A DNA stretch of 64,000 nt, taken from Chamaea fasciata (Eukaryota; Chordata; Aves; Passeriformes; Sylviidae). The DNA lies in assembly GCA_029207755.1 (NCBI GenBank), contig JARCOQ010000003.1, positions 682,001 through 746,000 on the forward strand, written 5' to 3'. This document shows positions 58,251 to 64,000 of the stretch, piece by piece; position 1 is the first letter of the stretch, and every line of letters begins with the position of its first letter. Under the pieces are notes generated by a model. That model worked only from the letters and a program-made list of their open reading frames with translations. It made no database searches and was not told where the DNA came from. The translations under genes were made by a program, and so were the position numbers.

Positions 58251-59545
58251 GCTGAATGCACGGAGCTGTGTCACCCCTTGTGCAGAGCTCTGCTCCCCTC
58301 TGCCATGGACACCACAAGGTGCTTCTTCTCAGGTTGACTGAGGCCCCTGTGGGGTCCAGCAGACCTGCAGTAGCAGTGGTGCCAGACCCACTGAGTACCT
58401 GTAAGTAGAACCTGCTGCTGCAGCAATGCTCCTACAAACCAGCAGTTCTGTGGTTGTGCTGTAAACTTCCCACTATCATATGAACGCTATACTCATACAG
58501 CTTCAGCCATATCACCTTCAGGATGTGGGTGCAGCATGGTTTTATGCAGTGATACACTCCTTGTTCTCTATTTACTTCTAGAGTTCAAATTGAAAGTAGT
58601 TTGGATGGAAATAAATGCTCCAGTTTCTAAAATCTGTGGAGTTTCCACGCTGACAGGTCCTGCCATAATTATTGTTAGCATGTGGCTCCTGCTGTCAGTT
58701 TCTGACATGGCTCCTATTGGACCCTTCCCAGTGAAATCAGAATGTGGAGTTTCAGGCTGTTGTCCTGCCTCCACCAGCAGCAATGGCCAATGCACAGATG
58801 GCCAGCAGCACTCATAAAACATGATTCATTACATGGGACCCTGATTTCTTCCCTTGCCCCTTCCAAAAGGATACTGGTTCTCTCTGAAAGACACAAGTGA
58901 ATATTTCCCAGAAATGTACAAACATGGGGAAATGCTTACTACTGGGCTTCTGGGCAGAAAGGATCAGTGTGTTTCCTCTCACACTATACTCGTGCCCCTC
59001 CTGGTAAAGGAGAACCTTCCCAGAAAGGGCTTGTGCTGCAGCAGGAGAAACAAGGCTCTGACTAATGCAAAATCTCGTGCAGGAACTCTGCCTGCTGGGA
59101 AGTGGCCATTGCTCACTTCCCTCCAGCAGCCCATGCTGGCCATTGCCCGTGCTGGCTGAAATATGGAACTTGCAGCAGCGAGAGAAGGAGGCAGGGATCA
59201 GGCTGGACCTCATGCAGGCTTTATTTTTGCAAGAGGGGAAGGCGGTGGGGATTCAAAAAAAAAAAGAAGGAAAAAGTGATGCAGGGGTGTGGCTGGATTC
59301 CAGCTGCCACACGCTGCACCACCAGCTGGTATCCTCGAAGGGCCACCATCTGGCAAATGCCACAGAGATATCAGCTACCTCTCCCCTGCAGCCATTGCTG
59401 CCCTGCAGCACCATTTACCTAAAAAAAAAGGCCTTTTTTGCCTTCCCTCTTCTTTGCAGAACAAATGCTACCACAGGCTGTCACTGTTGGCACCTTGCTC
59501 CTTAGTGTGACACCATAGAGGTGGCTTCTTTAAAAGGCTGTGCAG

Positions 59546-59764
59546 TCCTTCCTTCCTTCCTTCCTTCCTTCCTTCCTTCCTTCCTTCCTTCCTTCCTTCC
59601 TTCCTTCCTTCCTTCCTTCCTTCCTTCCTTCCTTCCTTCCTTCCTTCCTTCCTTCCTTCCTTCCTTCCTTCCTTCCTTCCTTCCTTCCTTCCTTCCTTCC
59701 TTCCTTCCTTCCTTCCTTCCTTCCTTCCTTCCTTCCTTCCTTCCTTCCTTCCTTCCTTCCTTCC
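59546..59764. repeat. (CCTT)n tetranucleotide microsatellite, about 55 pure copies
   Basis: An uninterrupted polypyrimidine run of TCCT/CCTT repeats of about 219 bp, ending in a CTCTCTCT tail. The complementary strand is a pure GGAA array. Confidence 0.98.
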
Positions 59765-62229
59765 TCTCTCTCTACATTAATACCTTCTTTCCTACACATC
59801 CTTTGGGGACACAACCAACGTGCCCTGGGACTGACAAAAACTCAGCTCTTCCCCTGACCAATTCAGCCTTCAGCATTCCAGAAATTAACTTTGCCAGCCT
59901 CCATGTCTGATCCCACCTGCCTCAAGCAGGACCCTCTAAGGACACCTTCCCTCTGACAGCAGCTCCAGTCCCATAAACAAAAGGGACAGGCAGGCCAGTG
60001 GCCACTTTCCCTCTGCAGCACCATCAGATGCAGGGCTGTGCCCTTTAGTCTGGCATGGAAAGATGCCAGAGACTTGGGAAGAGGTTTTCAACAGTGACAA
60101 ATTGCATTGGTGTCACCTGGCTGGAGCCAGGTGGAGTCTGCCAGCGCAGGCTGGCCACAGAAGCAGAGCTCCCATTTGAAGTGGGGGCCAGGACCTGGGG
60201 CTGCAGAGCACGAGGCAGCATTTCAGATGAAAGAAGTGGCAGCAGGATGGATGGACTGTGAACACAGCTGGAAACAACAAGGCATCCAGTCTTGGCAGGG
60301 TATTTTCTCTGGCTGTGGGGTGCCACGCCACCGACTGCAGCTGAGGCTCGTGGTCCCTGCAGGCACCAAAACTCTCCAAGTCACTGGCATTCCCTGAATT
60401 CTCACGATAATGTCCAATAGCCAAATGCAGTTTAACTGAGTTCCTTTGACTTTCCTCCCTGGTGTTGAGGAGGACCCCAGCCGGCCCCTCTGCAGCGTAT
60501 GGCCTGACTACCCTACCACAGCCACATCCAAGGAATAGGAGGAAAAAGAGAAAGGAGAGAAGTCTTCCCAAAGCATGGGAAAGCAAATGACGCCTGACAC
60601 TAATTTGATCTGACCTGCTTCTGAAGGCAGTGGAGGACACACCTCTCAGCTCCATCTGTCTCTCTTGCTGAAGAGAAGGGACACAGACACTCCCAGAGAA
60701 ACCTGTGGGTGTTTTTACAAGAGCAGAGGAAGAACAGAACATGGATAGAAAGCAGGATTTAAGAGGGAAAATAATCCTGCTTTCTTCATTCATTACCATT
60801 TCCAAGCAGAACTTGGCAAGAGAACCACAATTATAAGCCAGTTCCCCTCTAATGGGATGAAAATGAAGACTGAGAGGCAGGAGCAGAAGGGTGACAAGGT
60901 TATCGGCTTTCCCCAGCAGGAAGTCTGTCAGCCTTTCTGGATGGAGCTCAAATTCCCTGGCATTTCCTTCTGTAACTCGGTCAGAGCTGCTGCTTCTTCT
61001 GAACTTGTCACAGAGCCCAGTCCCCTTGGGCTGGCTCTCAGAGCATCTGTGGCAGCCCTGCGGAGCTAATCTGTGCCTGTCCCGGTGCTTCCGCTGCAGA
61101 GAGCAGCAAAGTGTGCCGCAAAAACCGCGGTCACGCGCCAGGAAAAATCACTGACACCCGAACGTGAATCTGGCAGCTTTGAGACCACTTTGCTTGTGAG
61201 AGCAAAGGTTATAAAGCAAAGCCAAGGACAGCAATGCTCGGCCCAGGGTGGTTGGAATGACAAACGCACAGACAATATGCAATTTCACAGGCATCACCTG
61301 CCAGAGCACAAGCTCCTCTCGAGCTCCACAGAGCTTCGTTTCTGCTCTGATAATCACACATGGAAACGAGGTCAATCCCAGCCCCGTGTCCCAATACACC
61401 TTTCTAGCAGAGAGGGAAGACCCCACACCAGTGTGTTTGGCAAGGCAGGCAGGGGCAGTGAGCAGGTGGCATATTCTGTTGTCGAGTGTTCCCCCTCATC
61501 CCGCTCTGTTTGTTTCACCCATCAGTCACTGGCGGCAGAAGCGCAGTGGGAAAAGCTGCGCCTGATTCCCCGGCACAGAGCCCAAGATGTGCCCTTGCAC
61601 CCACTCCCCACACACCTTCAGGGGCTGCACATCCGGGGAGAAGGCTTCCCGCAGCTGGCTGGTGCTGGTTCCTCACACAGAGAGGCTCGGGAGCGCAGAC
61701 AGGGATGGAGGCAAGCACCGCACATGCCTCCTCCGTGCTGGAAACCTGCGTGCAAGAGTGAAAACCTTACAGCAGCAGCACTAGTGTGAGAGAGGGGGCT
61801 TTATCCCATGGGGGCATGCACAATGCTCCAAAAAGTCACAAAATAAGGGGGAGCCGTCCCATGGTCGAGAGAAGATGTTGCCCAGACAGAGTGCACGGGC
61901 TGGACATGTAAGGAAACTGTGCCAGGGTGCAGGCATGAACACATGTGGGCATTCCCACACAGATGTGGGAATATCCGTAACGTGTGGCTCCCGTGTCCCG
62001 CTGGGAAAAGGCGGATACCTCCCAAAAGCCAGCAATGGCCTCAGGATCTCCCGCAGGATCCAGCCCTGGAGGATGTGGGACACTGGACAAGGCTGGGATT
62101 ACAGTGGCTTCCCAGCTGTGTGCGCTAGGACAAGCAGGGCCGGGTTACCACATACCCCGCTGCGGGGAGATTCCCTGTGCCAAGCTGGAGACAGAGATGC
62201 ACACCAGAGAACAGGGAAGTCGGTCCCTG

Positions 62230-62687
62230 GCGCACGGGGACGGCACCGCGGTGTCGCCAGGCTCCGCTGCTGCAGCGGCCCCGGCCGCGGGGCTTGGGGA
62301 ACCTGCGAATCCTCAGCCGCCCCCGCGGCCTCCCCAGCCGTCAGCCCGGCTGCGGCGGGGACCAACCGCGCGCCCCGGTTCTCCCTCAGCGGGAGGGCAC
62401 GCCGGGCTGGCGGGGCGGGGCGCGGGCCGTCCCCGGGCCCGCGGTGCCGCTCCCCGCGGCGGGCGGGGCCGTGAGGGGCCGTGAGGGGCCGGCCCCGCGC
62501 ACGCGCAGCAGGCGCGGCCCCGGTGAGGGGGGCGGGCGCTGCCCCGCGGCTGCGCGGTGCGGCGGCGGGCGCCATGTTGGCGGGGCGGGCTGCGCGGCGG
62601 CGGTGAGCGCTCGGGGCCGCCGCGTTCGCTCCCCGTCTCCGCCCGGGGCCCGGGGGGTCGCGGCCGAGCGGGGCCTCCCGTGGCACC
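62230..62687 (+). promoter_or_regulatory. MAP4K3: CpG-island promoter and 5' UTR of MAP4K3-type kinase
   Basis: Very CpG-rich sequence with GC-box-like GGGCGGGGC motifs and no TATA box ends at the start codon ATG (62688), which sits in a good context (CACCATGAGC). The island continues into intron 1 to about 63250. Confidence 0.75.
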
Positions 62688-62798
62688 ATGAGCGGCGGCG
62701 GAGGCGGGCGGGTGTGCGACCTGTCCCGGCGCAACCCCCAGGAGGACTTCGAGCTCATCCAGCGCATCGGTAGCGGCACCTACGGCGACGTTTACAAG
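62688..62798 (+). CDS. MAP4K3: MAP4K3-type kinase, first coding exon (37 aa; gene runs off the window)
   Basis: MAP4K3 (GLK) is a GCK-family Ser/Thr kinase in JNK and amino-acid/mTORC1 signalling. The exon encodes an N-terminal glycine stretch, then [20 protein letters not shown] and GTYGDVYK, ending at a GTGGGC donor. [24 protein letters not shown] matches MAP4K3; MAP4K5 reads NPQQDYELVQRV and MAP4K2 differs more. The glycine loop is intact. The first residues ([10 protein letters not shown]) differ from human MNPGF, as is common for this exon. The catalytic lysine and the rest lie beyond 64000. Confidence 0.82.
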
Positions 62799-64000
62799 GT
62801 GGGCGCTGCGCCGCGACCCGGCGGGAGTGTCGCCCGTGTCCCCCTGTCCGCTGCCGGGCACGCCGCTCCGCCAGACCCTGTGAGGGCTTCTGTCGCCCCT
62901 CGGCGTCCCCCGGCCCTCCTGAGGGCAGCGAGGCCGCCGCCCTCCGGCGGGGTCTGTGCCCGGCCCTGCCGCCGGCCCGGCCGCGTCCCCGGCGGGGCAC
63001 AGCCGTGTGAGGGCCGCCCCCGGGGCCGGGGCGGTGCGGGGCCGGCCCCGTGCCGGCTTCCGGCGGCCGCGGAGCCGCCCCGGCCCTGGGCTCTGGCCGC
63101 TGCTGCCGGTGCCGGCTCGGGCGGCCGTGTCACGGGCCGAGCTCGGCGCTCGGGGCTCCGCCGGGGCGGGCCGGGGGCTGTGGGGAGATTACCCGCTCGG
63201 TTCCTGCCCCAGTGTCACCGTCTCAGCCCCGGTTCCTGCGCCCGTGGCCGTCCTGTGTGGGCACGCCGGGGTGCCGTGTTGGTGTCGGTGGGAGACGTGA
63301 GGCTGGCCGTGTGCAGGGCAGACTGGAGAGGCTTTCAGGATCCCCACCTAACTTCAGCAAACGTGGGAGAACCAAAACTAAAGCAAAAGCAGCTAAACGT
63401 AATTTGGGTTGGTTTTTCTTTGAGGGGCTTTGTAATGCACTCTGTCATTTTTCCCTGCTGTGCCGGTGTGTGTTGTTTGTGTATCCAGCTGCCCGTTGGG
63501 ATGTGGCAGGCTCTCCCTGGGATGGGATGGCACCGGTGGTTACCTGCTCCTGTTTGGAGCACAGAGGAGAGCTGGAACTTGTCGTGTGCAGCCTGGTGGA
63601 GGCATTATTTGAACTGTGTGCTTTCCAAGCATCTTCTGGCCTGTTTTTGTCATCACAGGGTGTGTGTGTTTGAGGAAACTTGTATTGGTAGGCAGGGCTG
63701 TAGGGAAACGTGCAGAGCCATTCCTCTGTTTGAGGTGCACAGAACTGCTGCTAGTGCTGCCTTTCACTTCAGGTGAATATGCCCGGAATGAAGTCTGGGT
63801 TGGGCTGGGCTGATTTTGGTTTAATCTCGTCTCTCTTAAATGTCATGGAAGTTTCAGGACCTAAATCCCCTTGGTACTGCACTCTTGGTGTTCCAACTCC
63901 CTGCTTTATTAATTGTTTAATTGAAAGGGTGTTTTGTGTTGTTGCCCCACCTTGCTGGCTTTCTCTGAGTATTTGTGTGCTGTGCTTGGACGTTTTGCTT
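62799..64000 (+). other. MAP4K3: MAP4K3-type gene, start of intron 1
   Basis: The first 450 bp are CpG-island sequence; after that the composition becomes ordinary. No second exon is recognised before the window ends. Confidence 0.75.

Larger units (their letters stand above)
56101..62220. other. PIM-MAP4K3 intergenic region
   Basis: About 6 kb without a supportable gene. It holds CR1 fragments at about 56730-56960 (sense) and 57955-58250 (antisense) and the (CCTT)n tract at 59546-59764. A 238-codon frame near 61073-61789 and others have no family resemblance and no gene-like start context. Confidence 0.65.

Noticed and set aside
59521..59910. 129-codon frame of poly(PSFL)
   Set aside because: It is a direct read-through of the (CCTT)n microsatellite.
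61073..61789. 238-codon + strand frame upstream of MAP4K3
   Set aside because: No recognisable domain, poor start context, and composition like the surrounding intergenic DNA. It would need transcript evidence.

Overview
This 64 kb window is vertebrate nuclear DNA and almost certainly avian. It holds four multi-exon protein genes or gene parts on the + strand, one kinase gene on the - strand, decayed CR1 LINE fragments, very GC-rich gene bodies with introns often under 120 bp, and several expanded minisatellites. The PIM-type kinase with a decayed extra PIM exon beside it fits a songbird, because passerines are known for amplified PIM-like kinases. The species cannot be named from this sequence alone.

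Layout. 212-7589: the 3' part of PTK7 (14 exons: the last four Ig domains, transmembrane helix and pseudokinase). 7590-11700: PTK7 3' UTR and intergenic DNA with a 54-bp inverted repeat pair. 11700-25880: complete SRF (7 coding exons, 484 aa), with a CArG-box promoter, a small uORF and a 2.7 kb 3' UTR. 25880-28150: AT-rich intergenic DNA and a CR1 copy. 28150-51610: complete CUL9 (40 coding exons, 2501 aa), whose introns carry four unrelated minisatellites. 53988-55866 (-): an intact PIM-like Ser/Thr kinase (5 exons, 414 aa), with a broken PIM exon 4 at about 53011-53160. 56100-62200: gene-poor DNA with CR1 fragments and a 219-bp pure (CCTT)n tract. 62230-64000: CpG island, first coding exon and start of intron 1 of a MAP4K3-type kinase.

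Function. PTK7 is a planar-cell-polarity/Wnt co-receptor pseudokinase. SRF is the MADS-box factor of immediate-early and muscle genes, and its promoter holds two consensus CArG boxes that fit autoregulation. CUL9 (PARC) is a cullin-RBR ubiquitin ligase. PIM and MAP4K3 are growth-signalling Ser/Thr kinases. They share no operon-like logic. PTK7-SRF-CUL9 is a conserved vertebrate block (human 6p21), while PIM and MAP4K3 next to it look lineage-specific.

Splice sites were inferred by eye from GT/AG signals, reading-frame continuity and family similarity. The summed exon lengths of PTK7 (in-window part), SRF, CUL9 and PIM are each divisible by three once partial codons are counted, which supports the models. 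No tRNA, rRNA, CRISPR or bacterial-type element was seen.
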